A stretch of DNA of 64,000 nucleotides from Sthenelais limicola (lineage: Eukaryota; Annelida; Polychaeta; Phyllodocida; Sigalionidae). Under the pieces are notes generated by a model. It ran no database searches and was not told the DNA's origin. It saw nothing but the letters and a program-made list of their open reading frames with translations. The position numbers were made by a program, and so were the translations under genes. Position 1 is the first letter of the stretch. Each line of letters starts with the position of its first letter. Shown here in pieces: positions 1 through 9,600 of this stretch. The stretch covers positions 69,778,773 through 69,842,772 of the forward strand of contig OW804095.1 of NCBI GenBank assembly GCA_942159475.1, given 5' to 3'.

Positions 1-1471
1 TGGGACAGGGCACTCAGTATCGGTTTCAGGAGACGTGTTGGGAGTAGGGGTATTCCAGATGATTTTGATATTTTGGTCTTTTGTATAATCTTATAGACAG
101 TAAATTGTGTTACCTCTGGGAAGTTGAATAGGGCGTTTTGGTCTGGTATCCCCGTCCCATTTACATTCATATGAGTAGGCTGAATCTCGGTGTCCGACAG
201 GGGTATGATTTTGTCAGCTAATTTCTGACCTACTGAAGCAAAAAAGTTGTTGAATTCATCTGATGTTTCAGAGTCAGTCAGAACTTTGTCTTGTTGACTT
301 TTTAGTCTAATTTTGTCTTGAGTTTTTGTTTTACAGGGGGTTATTAATGGTTTCAGTATTTGCCAGAATTTTGTCGGATCTGTAGAGTTTTCGTCTAATT
401 GTTCAGTTATGTAATCATTTTTTGCCCTGACAAGTCTCGAGTTCATCCTATTTCGGATAATTTTTGCATTTTCCCAGTCGGTCTCCTTTTTAGTGCGTCT
501 TGCTTTTCTGAAGGCCCTGTCTCTCTCCCCAGCCAATCTTCTCAACTCCCCTGTGTACCAAGGGGGTCTTACCCTCGCACCAGCAATCCGCCTAACAGGG
601 CACATCCTATCTAGATAGAATGTTATACGTTCTGAAAGCATTCCCCAGCATTTGTTTACACATTCAGTCTGGTATAGCGGGACCCAGTTTTCGTTTGCCA
701 GTATTTCGCATAGAAATTTGATGTCTAGGTTTTTCCAGGCTGGTGTGATTATGGGGGATTTTTCATACTTGTTTTTGGCCTTTTTCTTAATCAGAAAGGT
801 TGGGAGGTGGTCACTTGTGTTGTTGTTTATGACCCCTGATTTGCAAATGTATTTTGCGTTAGTGTATATTTGGTCGATGGTTCTTGCTGTACGTTTTGTT
901 ACTCAAGTTGGTAAATCTACTTTAGCGGATAAACCATTTTGTGCTAGCATGGGTGTAATTTTGCCTGACATTTCATCAGAGTCATGATTAAAATCTCCCA
1001 TTACATAGATGTCTCTTTTTTGGGTAATTTTGGATACAGCGCCTTTTAATAATTCTATTGCTGCTGGTAAGCTTCCGCCCGGCGGGCGATATGTATTGAC
1101 GATTACCATTTGTTTCGAATTTGGTTTCCCACATTTGACCACTTGTACTTCTAGATCCTTAGTCTGCACATTTAGGTGTGACAGTACTTGATCATCTACT
1201 ACATATTCATCTTTTATGTAGACCATCAGGCCACCTCCCTTTCTTTTGATCACCCTGTCTGTTCTATATTGCTGGTACGAAGGCACCTTGACCTGCCCAT
1301 CCAGGACCCGGCCGTTAAGCCATGTCTCCTGTATGGCCATAATGTCAGCCCCTGTCATAAGCAGGAGATCACATATGTGGTTATGTTTGGGTAGGGCACA
1401 TTCCAGGATATGAGGGTTACCCCCTTTTCCCCACCCAGTTGTGAGGCTTCAAGCTCAACACTGTCAGGCAT
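1..1471 (-). pseudogene. LINE ORF2 fragment: endonuclease plus start of reverse transcriptase
   Basis: Reading the minus strand from 1358, the frame carries IMAIQETWL (the catalytic Glu of EEP endonucleases), VNTYRPPGG and VMGDFNHDSDE (Asp/Asn site). It then meets a TGA at 903-905 and continues in the same frame with no further stop to base 1. This downstream part includes TSDHLPTF (the SDH motif) and the usual linker RPPWYTGELR...RDRAFRKARRTK, ending in SSGIPLLPTRLLK at the start of the RT. The TGA sits exactly where CGA (Arg) is expected, so it looks like CpG decay. Upstream, VTLISWNV is in another frame from LPKHNHICDLLL, showing a one-base frameshift near 1390-1410. An ATG at 1471 is a possible original start. 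Confidence 0.85.
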
Positions 1472-1522
1472 GTCTGTCAGTATAGAACTCCTCACAGGAT
1501 ATGACAATAGGGTTTCATAGGA

Positions 1523-1852
1523 TTAACTATATTGTATACATTGACAAGTATTTGGCATTAGCACCGGTTTGTAGTTACATAATATGTGTGTCTGGGGTCC
1601 GGGGTTGTCCATTCTTCTCATACAAATGTTTAGATGAACACGCATATACAAATTACCATAAATAGTGTCACAATAGGTGTGACTTAGGTATGGACGTGTA
1701 CACCCTTTACAAATCTTATATTTGAACATACTTGTACAAAATCGAGACACACACACGCAGTAACCCGTACATGACTTAGTTTTAGTTTGAGTTTTTGTCG
1801 GGTACTCATCTTTAGGATGTTTTTTACATTGACATCTTATATTTACATTCAC
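1523..1852 (-). pseudogene. Cysteine-rich ORF inside the CR1-like element
   Basis: A 109-codon open frame with 13 cysteines, including CQCKK, GYCVC, KICKGC and NICMRR. It lies between the esterase-like and endonuclease parts of the same minus-strand element. Clustered CxC and CxxC pairs suggest a zinc-binding ORF1 segment, as CR1-like ORF1 proteins often carry PHD or other zinc fingers. I could not align it to a named family. It may instead be a chance frame or an unrelated insertion. Confidence 0.35.
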
Positions 1853-2237
1853 TTTTACTTTACATTCACTTTTACTTTTACTTTCACTTTCAGCACCTTA
1901 CAACAGTTAGCACCTTACTATGGAAGTTCACCTGTTATATGAGTGTCACTTGTAATCAGTTAATATTGTAGCACATTATTATTTTGGGTAGCTTTTAGTC
2001 ACCTCTGAACTTTGTACTTTTTACCATTGTCTTTTTATTATAATTTTTATCCACCTCATTTCACTTTGGTGCCAGTTTGTGGGAGTGCATTCTGTCGAAC
2101 ACAGGTCCTTGTCAGGGGTTGTGAAATAGAGCTATTTAGAATTGGTAGATTGTATTTACCCGTCACCTGTCTTATGTGGTTTGGGTGCATTCTTGAGAAC
2201 ACCGTCCCTTTGCCACATAAGGTGGTGTGTTGGAAAG

Positions 2238-2810
2238 TTAGTTCTGGTGTTGGTTGTTTGTTGCTGTTACCCTGTTTATATTTTGCACGATTTTGTCCAT
2301 TGTCAGCTTGTTGAATGTGTCTGTATAATGGCACCCATCTTGTGCCAGTTTAGAATAGGAGTGCAGATATTTGGTCTTCCCCGTCGCTTTCGATTTCCTC
2401 TGGGATTTTCTCCGGGGGATCATTTCACCTATCCTTGGGGTAGTGGTGCCCTGTGTTGCATTTACGTGGGCTGCCACATTGTTGAATGAGATGATAAGGT
2501 CATTCAATAGTGACTGTGTGGTATAAGGTGTGTGCTCAAATTCGGCCTGGTCCCCCCACCTGTCCGCTAGGTGTTTATTGTAAATATTTATGTTAACTCC
2601 TACTATAGTTGCGAATCCTATTTTTGGAGTTTCAGCCGGGTTTGTTACTACATTTTTCAAAATATCAGCTGCGTGTGAAAGTTTATTAAGGATTTCCTCC
2701 TCAAAGATTGCTATTGATTCATGTCTCACCGATATCTGTTTCCCTAGATTGGATCGGTTTCGTGCAGTGATGTCACATATGCCAGCTGAGAAGTACACAA
2801 CTTCATACCT
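2238..2810 (-). pseudogene. Esterase (SGNH-like) part of a CR1-like ORF1
   Basis: The frame reads RYEVVYFSAGICDITARN near its start and LAQDGCHYTDTF near its end. The first resembles the strand and loop around the SGNH block III region, and DGCH fits the catalytic DxxH block V. Upstream of RYEVV the same frame hits a TAA, and the N-terminal GDS block is missing, so the domain is truncated. The break coincides with one copy of a 34-bp sequence that recurs at 3682-3715. Esterase domains in ORF1 are known for CR1-like LINEs. Confidence 0.6.
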
Positions 2811-2835
2811 AGATGGTTAAAAATGCGTGTAGCCC
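2802..2835. repeat. 34-bp direct repeat, left copy
   Basis: Begins TTCATACCTAGATGGTTA and ends TGTAGCCC. It is identical to 3682-3715 over 34 bp. The two copies bracket 846 bp that include a dispersed repeat, as if an insertion or recombination duplicated the break point inside the LINE ORF1. Confidence 0.85.
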
Positions 2836-2916
2836 ATTATGACCTTACTATTGCAATTTCTGACAAAACTACAGTAACTTCTGACTTGGACAATTACTCT
2901 CCTTTAATATTTGTCC

Positions 2917-3030
2917 ACCCCCTCTCCCCACACACCCCCTTTCTTTCTCTCCCTCTCCCTCTCCATCTCTTCCATCTCTCTCCCTGTTTCTCTCCCCCCG
3001 CCCCACTACTCCCCCACTCTTTTTACTGTG
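2917..3030 (+). repeat. CT-rich low-complexity tract
   Basis: An uneven run of CTCTCC, CCTCTC and CCCCAC words. No coding content is seen. Confidence 0.8.
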
Positions 3031-3169
3031 TATTTTTATGGAAATAAAAAATCTATATTATATAATATATTAGATGTTTATTATATGATTATAGGGCCCG
3101 TTCTCACAAAATCGACAATTGTCTCTTTCTTCATGTTTAGCTATAGTATATAATAATATTTGGTTATAT

Positions 3170-3625
3170 GTGTAAGGACAGAGGGTCAATGCCCTGTGAC
3201 CCTGGCCGCCGCCATTACCATTACCATTACTGAATCGTGTTTTGGCTGTGACTTTTCTTCTAGTTGGAATATTTCCACAAACTAAAAAGCGTTATGACCC
3301 TTATGTCGAGACCTATGAATTACACAATATTCAAAATATTATGTGCATATTTGTTTTATTTAGTTCTGATTTATATCCTCACTTTATTAATATTTAGAAA
3401 TATGTAGGCCTATCATTCCTCGGTGCCTTTGTCATCAGCATTCTCGTCACAGACTCTACCAAGCTGCCCTGACTACAATATTTATCATTTCCAATTTCGT
3501 CTATATTATCAGCAATGTGTCTAGGTCATGTACGAAAAATAATAAACCAATAGAAGCAATTTAAAAGAATTAAGATTTTCAGCCAAATGACGGCCAATTG
3601 GTGGATTTGCTCATATACATATGTA
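3170..3625. repeat. Dispersed repeat family, copy 1
   Basis: From GCCATTACCATTACCATTAC to GCCAATTGGTGGATTTGC this stretch matches 20281-20700 in the same orientation, with roughly 80 percent identity by eye and several indels. Shared words include TAGTTGGAATATTTCCACA and TTTCGTCTATATTATCAGCA. No ORF or terminal repeats are visible. It may be a non-autonomous element or a LINE 3' fragment. Confidence 0.8.
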
Positions 3626-3680
3626 GGCTATGTATACATGTGTATGTATGTATACATACATGTATGTGTATACATAATAT
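3606..3680. repeat. ATGTATAC-type microsatellite
   Basis: Alternating ATACATATG, TATGTATAC and ATGTGTATAC words, largely self-complementary. Confidence 0.75.
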
Positions 3681-3681
3681 A

Positions 3682-3715
3682 TTCATACCTAGATGGTTAA
3701 AAATGCGTGTAGCCC
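3682..3715. repeat. 34-bp direct repeat, right copy
   Basis: Identical to 2802-2835. The downstream sequence differs immediately after GTAGCCC. Confidence 0.85.
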
Positions 3716-3956
3716 TAGTTGTTGCTAGTTATGAGTCCTAGCTGTGCTTCGTGTGTTGTAATGAACACGCTCCAGGCCAAACCCTCAGATCAGATACGAA
3801 CGGTATGTCAGCCTACTTCGCTAAACGGTATCCCTGCCTAGATTTCGGCGTTTTATTGGGAATATAATGACATTTTGCGGTCTTAATGGAATTATAATGG
3901 CACTTTGCGGTTTGAGGCGAGAGGCTTTCCCTTCAGTGGAACTCTGGGCCTAGACT

Positions 3957-4112
3957 GAACATGCCAAATGCTAATAATGCTAACAAAAAAGGCAAATACC
4001 TTAATTTTAAAAGGAAAGAAAGCCTATAAATCTATCAATATGCACCGATCTGAATAAATCCTGATTTATATGAAAGAGCAGAAGCTCCTTGCTATGGTTG
4101 TATTGGGGCAAA
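3957..4112. repeat. Local repeat unit, copy 1 of 3
   Basis: Words such as CTTAATTTTAAAAGGAAAGA, CGATCTGAATAAATC and AAAGAGCAGAA recur at 5015-5180 and 5912-6065 in the same orientation. The copies are about 0.9-1.06 kb apart, indicating an old tandem duplication later split by the minisatellite and the MITE. Confidence 0.75.
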
Positions 4113-4153
4113 TACATATCTCTAGTATCCTTTCTGAAAATGATCCTACTGTC

Positions 4154-4874
4154 CCTCCTCCAGTAATTAACCTCCTCCAGTAGCCTCGTCCAGTAACCCC
4201 CCTCAGTAATGTCCTCCAGTAGGCTCTTCCAGTGACCCCCAATCCAGTAACCTTCTCCAGTAACCTCCTCCAGTAGCCTCCTCAAGTAACACCCTTCACT
4301 AGCCTCCTCCAGTAACCTCCTCCAGTAGCCTCCTCAAGTAATCTCCAGTAGCCTCCTCCAGTAACCCCCTCCAGTAACCTCCTCCAGTAGGCTCCTCCAG
4401 TAACCCCCTCCAGTAACCTCTTCCATTATCTCCTCCAGTAACCTCCTCCAGTAACCTCCTCCAGTAGCCTCCTCCAGTAACCCCCTCCAGTAGCCTCCTC
4501 CAGTAGCCTCCTCAAGTAATCTCCAGTAGCCTCCTCCAGTAACCCCCTCCAGTAACCTCCTCCAGTAGGCTCCTCCAGTAACCCCCTCCAGTAACCTCTT
4601 CCATTATCTCCTCCAGTAACCTCCTCCAGTAACCTCCTCCAGTAGCCTCCTCCAGTAACCCCCTCCAGTAGCCTCCTCCATTATCTCCTCCAGGAACCTC
4701 CTCCAGTAACCCCCTCCATTATCTCCTCCAGTAACCTCCTTCAGTAGGCTTCTCCAGTAACCCCCTCCAGTAACCCCTCCAGTAGCCTCCTCCAGTAACC
4801 TCCTCCAGTAACCCCCTCCAGGAACCTCCTCCAGTAACCTCCTCCAGTAACCTCCAGAACATCTCCTCCAGTAC
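4154..4874. repeat. CCTCCTCCAGTAAC-type minisatellite with 178-bp higher-order repeat
   Basis: About 50 units of 12-15 bp, variants of CCTCCTCCAGTAAC and CCCCTCCAGTAAC. The block at 4329-4506, marked by CCTCCTCAAGTAATC, is repeated nearly without change from 4507 to about 4680, giving a period of 178 bp. The minus strand gives broken frames of VTGGGYWRRLLE-like peptide, which is a by-product of the unit. Confidence 0.95.
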
Positions 4875-5014
4875 CAGTAATTAATGAGAAGAAAGGGGAT
4901 GGATCAGGTGAAAATTTCCACTGAAGCATAACAAATCTAAGCTTAAGAGAGGTAACATGGTTCATATTATATACATTTGATATGATTTGTTAATATATCT
5001 AGGCCCTAACCCAA

Positions 5015-5180
5015 TGAACATACCAGGTAATGCCAAAAACGGGAAATATCTTAATTTTAAATGGAAAGAAACCTCATAAATCCTCCCTTAAAATGATTCG
5101 ATCTGAATAAATCTTAAATTTTATCAAAGAGCAGAACATTGTTGCCATGTCTTTGTATGCTGGCCCATTGCCCCATCTTT
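5015..5180. repeat. Local repeat unit, copy 2 of 3
   Basis: Matches the copies at 3957 and 5912. Beyond 5180 it also shares CAATTGCTTAAATATATGA (5243-5262) with the segment into which the minus-strand LINE inserted at 6105-6119. Confidence 0.75.
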
Positions 5181-5339
5181 GATAAGGGGGTTATTAGGGG
5201 CAACACATGAGTGATGAGTTTTAGACCAATACTTCATTCACAATTGCTTAAATATATGAAAACAATCCGAGGACCAATCGCTCAGCTACTCTATACATGA
5301 ATATTCACCAAAACAGTCCGTAGGTGTAGAATCGATAAT

Positions 5340-5902
5340 AGGGACATTTAGCAACCACAACGCTAACGCTAACGCTAACGTAAACGCTAGTTTCTCACGA
5401 TAGGGTGGGCCGTATGTAATGGCAGAATTCTATCAGTTTTAGTGGTGGAGAGTTGTTTTCAGAGGGCAACAAAACACACAATTTCATGAATGTGAGTAGT
5501 GTTTTACACCTGTATACAAAGAAAAACACCTCCCGCTCATTTGTACATAAAAATGAAATGATAATTGTCCATTATTTTAGCGTGAAATAGACATACGTGT
5601 GCTATTCTTAGCATGCTAGCTGAGATACGGACGTCAATTACGCTAAGAGGTGTGTCAATACGTTCCCAACGTATGTCTATTTCACGCTAAAATAATGGTC
5701 AATTGTAATTTCATTTTTATGTACAAATAAGCGTAGGTGTTTTTCTTTGTATTCAGGTGTAACACACTGCTCACCTTCATGAAATTGTATGTTTTTTTGC
5801 CCTCTGAAAACACCTCTCCACCTCGAAAACTGATTGAATCCTGCCATTACGTACGGCCCACCCTATCGTGAAGCGTTAGCGTTGTGGTTGCTAAATGTCC
5901 CT
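5340..5902. mobile_element. Fold-back MITE with arms of about 250 bp
   Basis: The left end AGGGACATTTAGCAACCAC is the reverse complement of the right end. Similarity continues inward through arms at about 5340-5598 and 5669-5902, with a 70-bp unique loop. The element is flanked by the trinucleotide AAT on both sides (5337-5339 and 5903-5905). A 3-bp duplication fits PIF/Harbinger-type MITEs, though their usual target is TWA. The left arm has a small expansion of CGCTAA units absent from the right arm. There is no ORF, so it depended on a transposase elsewhere. Confidence 0.85.
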
Positions 5903-5911
5903 AATAGCTCT

Positions 5912-6065
5912 TTACATACCTGGTAATACCAAAAATGGACATTTTAAATGGAAAGAAAGCTTTAAATCCTCACTTAAAATGGTCCGATCTGAATAAATCT
6001 AGATTTTAATCAAAGAGCAGAACCTCCTTGTCATGTCTATGTATGGTGGCACACTGCCCCACCCT
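5912..6065. repeat. Local repeat unit, copy 3 of 3
   Basis: Same orientation and word order as copies 1 and 2. It lies directly right of the fold-back MITE and left of the LINE insertion site. Confidence 0.75.
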
Positions 6066-6104
6066 AAGGGTGGTAATGACTAATTGATACACGGGTCACA
6101 ATTG

Positions 6105-6119
6105 CTTAAATATATGATT
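6105..6119. repeat. Target-site duplication, left copy (minus-strand LINE)
   Basis: CTTAAATATATGATT, repeated exactly at 12840-12854. It abuts a run of T, which is the LINE poly(A) tail read on the plus strand. Confidence 0.9.
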
Positions 6120-6629
6120 TTTTTTTTTTTTTTCCCAACACCGGGTCTTTATTTCCGAGGTAGACAGAGTCAACACTGAGAAGCGTTTACATTAGATACA
6201 TCGCTTCTTTTTTCACAATGACTTAAAAATAACACACTTTATATACCAAGCATATTCGTTGTTTTTCATTTCTCTATCCACATTGACTATTCTGCTTTAA
6301 AACATTAGATATATGTGGAACCTAGGATAAACATTAGGTATCACAGGTTTACAGATCAAAAAATAAAAAAGGCAAGAAATTATACAAAAATGACATAGCT
6401 TCCACTGCGATCGAGCACCCATTGATTCGACCCACCGATAGCACCGGGGGGGGGGGGGGGGGGGGGTCATATTAAGAATCAAAGAAGACCACATATTTGG
6501 CGTTTTCTCACCAACTTGACTAGGCATTGGTTACCAGATCATTTTCATCGACATTGTTTATATCCTAAGAATGCACAGTTTGACGGGGGGGCTGCTTAAA
6601 CACTGATTACTGGATTTAACTTCTTAATC
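6120..6629 (-). other. 3' UTR of LINE element 1
   Basis: Noncoding sequence between the ORF2 stop and the poly(A). It holds a homopolymer tract of about 20 bases (C in sense) and a second GGGGGGG run (plus strand) near 6585. The proline-rich frame at 6297-6527 is produced by the homopolymer and is not a gene. Confidence 0.8.
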
Positions 6630-9600
6630 CTATATTGTATCAAATATTTTTTCCCACCTCCTCCAGTCTTTCTTATGTGAAGCATTAACAAATGCCCCAT
6701 CTCTCATTGCTTTCAACTTAAATTTTAACTCCCTTAGGAACTCAAAGAAGCATAACTTGTTTTCTTTAAACAATCGACATTTATATATATAAAATCTCGC
6801 GTATATTAGAATATAATTCCAAACACAGTATTTTTCTTCCAGACTTGGAATACCCAACATCATGAATATTGCGTTCATGTTTTCCGATATTTCTTTATCA
6901 AGATATTCATTCTTCTTGGCCCAGTTTATTAAACTAAACCAAAAATCACATGATTTTTGACAATCTATGAAGAAATGAAATAAATCATCTACCGAATCGC
7001 AGTATTTACATAAATTGGAGGTTACTATATCCATATCATTCAGGTGAACGTTGCAAACAGTTAATTTATTAATAACACCATACTGGAACGACTGTAGTCT
7101 CACATTTCTAGTACATAGAAAAGGAACACGATACCATACTTTAAATTCTATATTCGAAATATCAATATTTTTCTGCAAAAAACGATCGTACCAATCACTA
7201 TTTCTGTCGTCTTGAGTGTATAGCTTATCTTTCACTGCTGTGTAAATCTCTTTAAAATGGGCTGTGATGATATTGACTTGCTTTTCACCAATCGAACACA
7301 AAATTTCTTCTTTATAATTATCTATTTCTCCATCCACTACTATAGAAATCCAGCGTTCAGGGATTTTTCCCTTTATGCTCATCTCCTCTAAATAATTAAT
7401 TTTGATACCGAAGTCACTTTTGAATTCATTTTTGTTTTTGGCTCGATTGTTGGTTAGTATGTCTTCTATCTTGTTTATACCCTTTTTTTTCCATAGTTTG
7501 ATATTACATATAGCATCTTCTAGGTTGATCCATTGGTTAGACCATATAGGTTCACACAACACACTCTTTTTGCATCTTGGTTCACAGGAACTATAAAACC
7601 TATTCCATATCAAGAATATACCATTATAAAAGCTGGAATCTCTCATAATTAGAATTTTTCTACATCTTAACCTTTCCTTTAGATTATCACCAAAGGAATT
7701 TCGCAAGCTAGCACACCATTTACTCATTGGTTCATGCAAGATTCTCTGAATCCATTTCAGTTTACCAGCCATTAATTTTGCTCTTATATCGATCAACTTT
7801 AATCCACCATCTTCTATTTCTCTGCTTAGATAATGTTTGGCGACTCTCTGTTTGCCACCTCTCCATATGAATTTACCTACCAATTTTTGAATCTCGCATA
7901 TCATTCTCTCATCTACAGCTATGAGATTGGCGACATATAGAAAGAGTGGAACAATTAATACATTCACGATTATAATTCTACCCTTCAAGGAAATATCTCT
8001 CTTTCCCCAGTGTGTGGCGACTGTACGAGCTTTGTCAAAAGCAGACTCAAAATTTATATTATTCTGCAATTCTTTCTTATACGGATATAACAGATGAACA
8101 CCCAAAATTTTCATAGAGGTGACCCAGTTTATATTCATAGTAACTGGTTGAAAAAGAACCATCTGCCCAATATTAAAACCTCTTGTTTTTCCTATATTTA
8201 ACTCTAGTCCTGACACTCTTCCAAATTCCTCTATAATTTCCATCATTTTACACAAGGATTTTTCATTGTTGGCCATAACAGTCATATCGTCTGCGAATTG
8301 TATAATTCTATTATCAGTACCACCAAATACAATTCCTGTACAATCAGGATCATTACGAATCTTTACTGCAAGTTTTTCCACCACAAGAACAAAGAGGAGC
8401 GATGATATAGGATCGCCTTGCTTAACGCCTCTATCCACCTTAAAATAATCTGAGGTATATCCATTATTAATAATACATGACTGTGAGTTTTTCATTAATC
8501 TCTTTATCCACGATAGGAACTCATCACCAATACCAATGTCAGTTAAACATTTATATAAGAAGCTCCATGACACCGAATCGTAAGCCTTTTTGAAATCTAA
8601 CGATACAAAAAGACCTTTTTTACTACTTTTCTCTAGATATTGTGTTACGTCTTCCAGCCTTCGTACTGCGCAACCTATATATCTATTCTTGATGAAGCCA
8701 TATTGATCTTCGTCAATCACTTTGCTTATACAGTTTTTCAATCTTATACTTAAGGTTTTGGATATCATTTTATAATCTGAATTTAACAAAGTTATGGGTC
8801 TCCAACTCCCAATTAGTTTGAGATTACAGTCTTTCTTGGGAATAAGTGACACCACTCCTCTGTACATTTCATTTGACAAACAGTCATCCTCTACACATTC
8901 GTATATTACCTCATCAAAAATGGGGCCTAAAATACTCCAAAAACATTTAAAGAATTCAGCTGGAAGGCCATCTGGGCCAGGAGCTTTATTGTTGGCAAAT
9001 GAGTCTAAGGTCTTTTTAATCTCTTCTTTACCAATTCTTCTGTTAAGCAACTGCACGTCCATTTCATCAAGAGTTGAGCTAAGATTTTCTATCATAAAAG
9101 TATTGGTGTCTGGCGAACACATTGGTTTCTCTGTATATAGCTTTTCGTAGAAACTCTTCTCTGCTTTTAAGATTTCATCGGATTTATTTAACACTCGGCC
9201 TTCTACCTCCAGCTGTGAAATTATTTTTCTTTTATAATTTCTTTTTTCTAAATTAAGAAAATAAGCAGTGGGCTTTTCGCCCTCTACCAGCCATTGAGAC
9301 CTGCTACGTGCCATCGCATCTTGAGCTCTGATATGTTGTTCGAATTTTAAATCATTTTGAATACATTCAATCTCCTGACTCTCATTTTCGTCAAGCACAC
9401 CTTTCTGAAAAAGATTATTCATTCTAGTTCTTAACTCTTTTTCATTTTTTCTCTTCTCATAATTTTTTTGTTTGGTATATCTGATCGTGTCTCTTCTAAT
9501 TACGAATTTAATATAATCCCATCTATTTTTCGAGCTGCTCAGGCCCTCTGCGTTATACGCATCAACGATTTTTTCTTTCATCATATCTACATACTCATCG

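Larger units (their letters stand above)
1..2835 (-). mobile_element. CR1-like non-LTR retrotransposon, decayed, truncated by window edge
   Basis: On the minus strand the order is an SGNH/esterase-like ORF1 fragment (about 2810-2238), a cysteine-rich stretch (1852-1523), an apurinic-type endonuclease domain (about 1471-900), then the linker and start of a reverse transcriptase running off the left edge. An esterase domain in ORF1 and an AP-endonuclease plus RT in ORF2 are the known layout of CR1-like LINEs. The copy is inactive: ORF1 is broken, ORF2 has a frameshift near 1390-1410 and an in-frame TGA at 903-905. The 3' end lies outside the window. A jockey or L2 relative cannot be excluded without a tree. 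Confidence 0.8.

Noticed and set aside
4154..4874. CRISPR-like array
   Set aside because: Units are 12-15 bp and directly adjacent without unique spacers; it is a eukaryotic minisatellite.
6297..6527. Minus-strand proline-rich ORF
   Set aside because: Produced by the homopolymer tract in the LINE 3' UTR; no family features.
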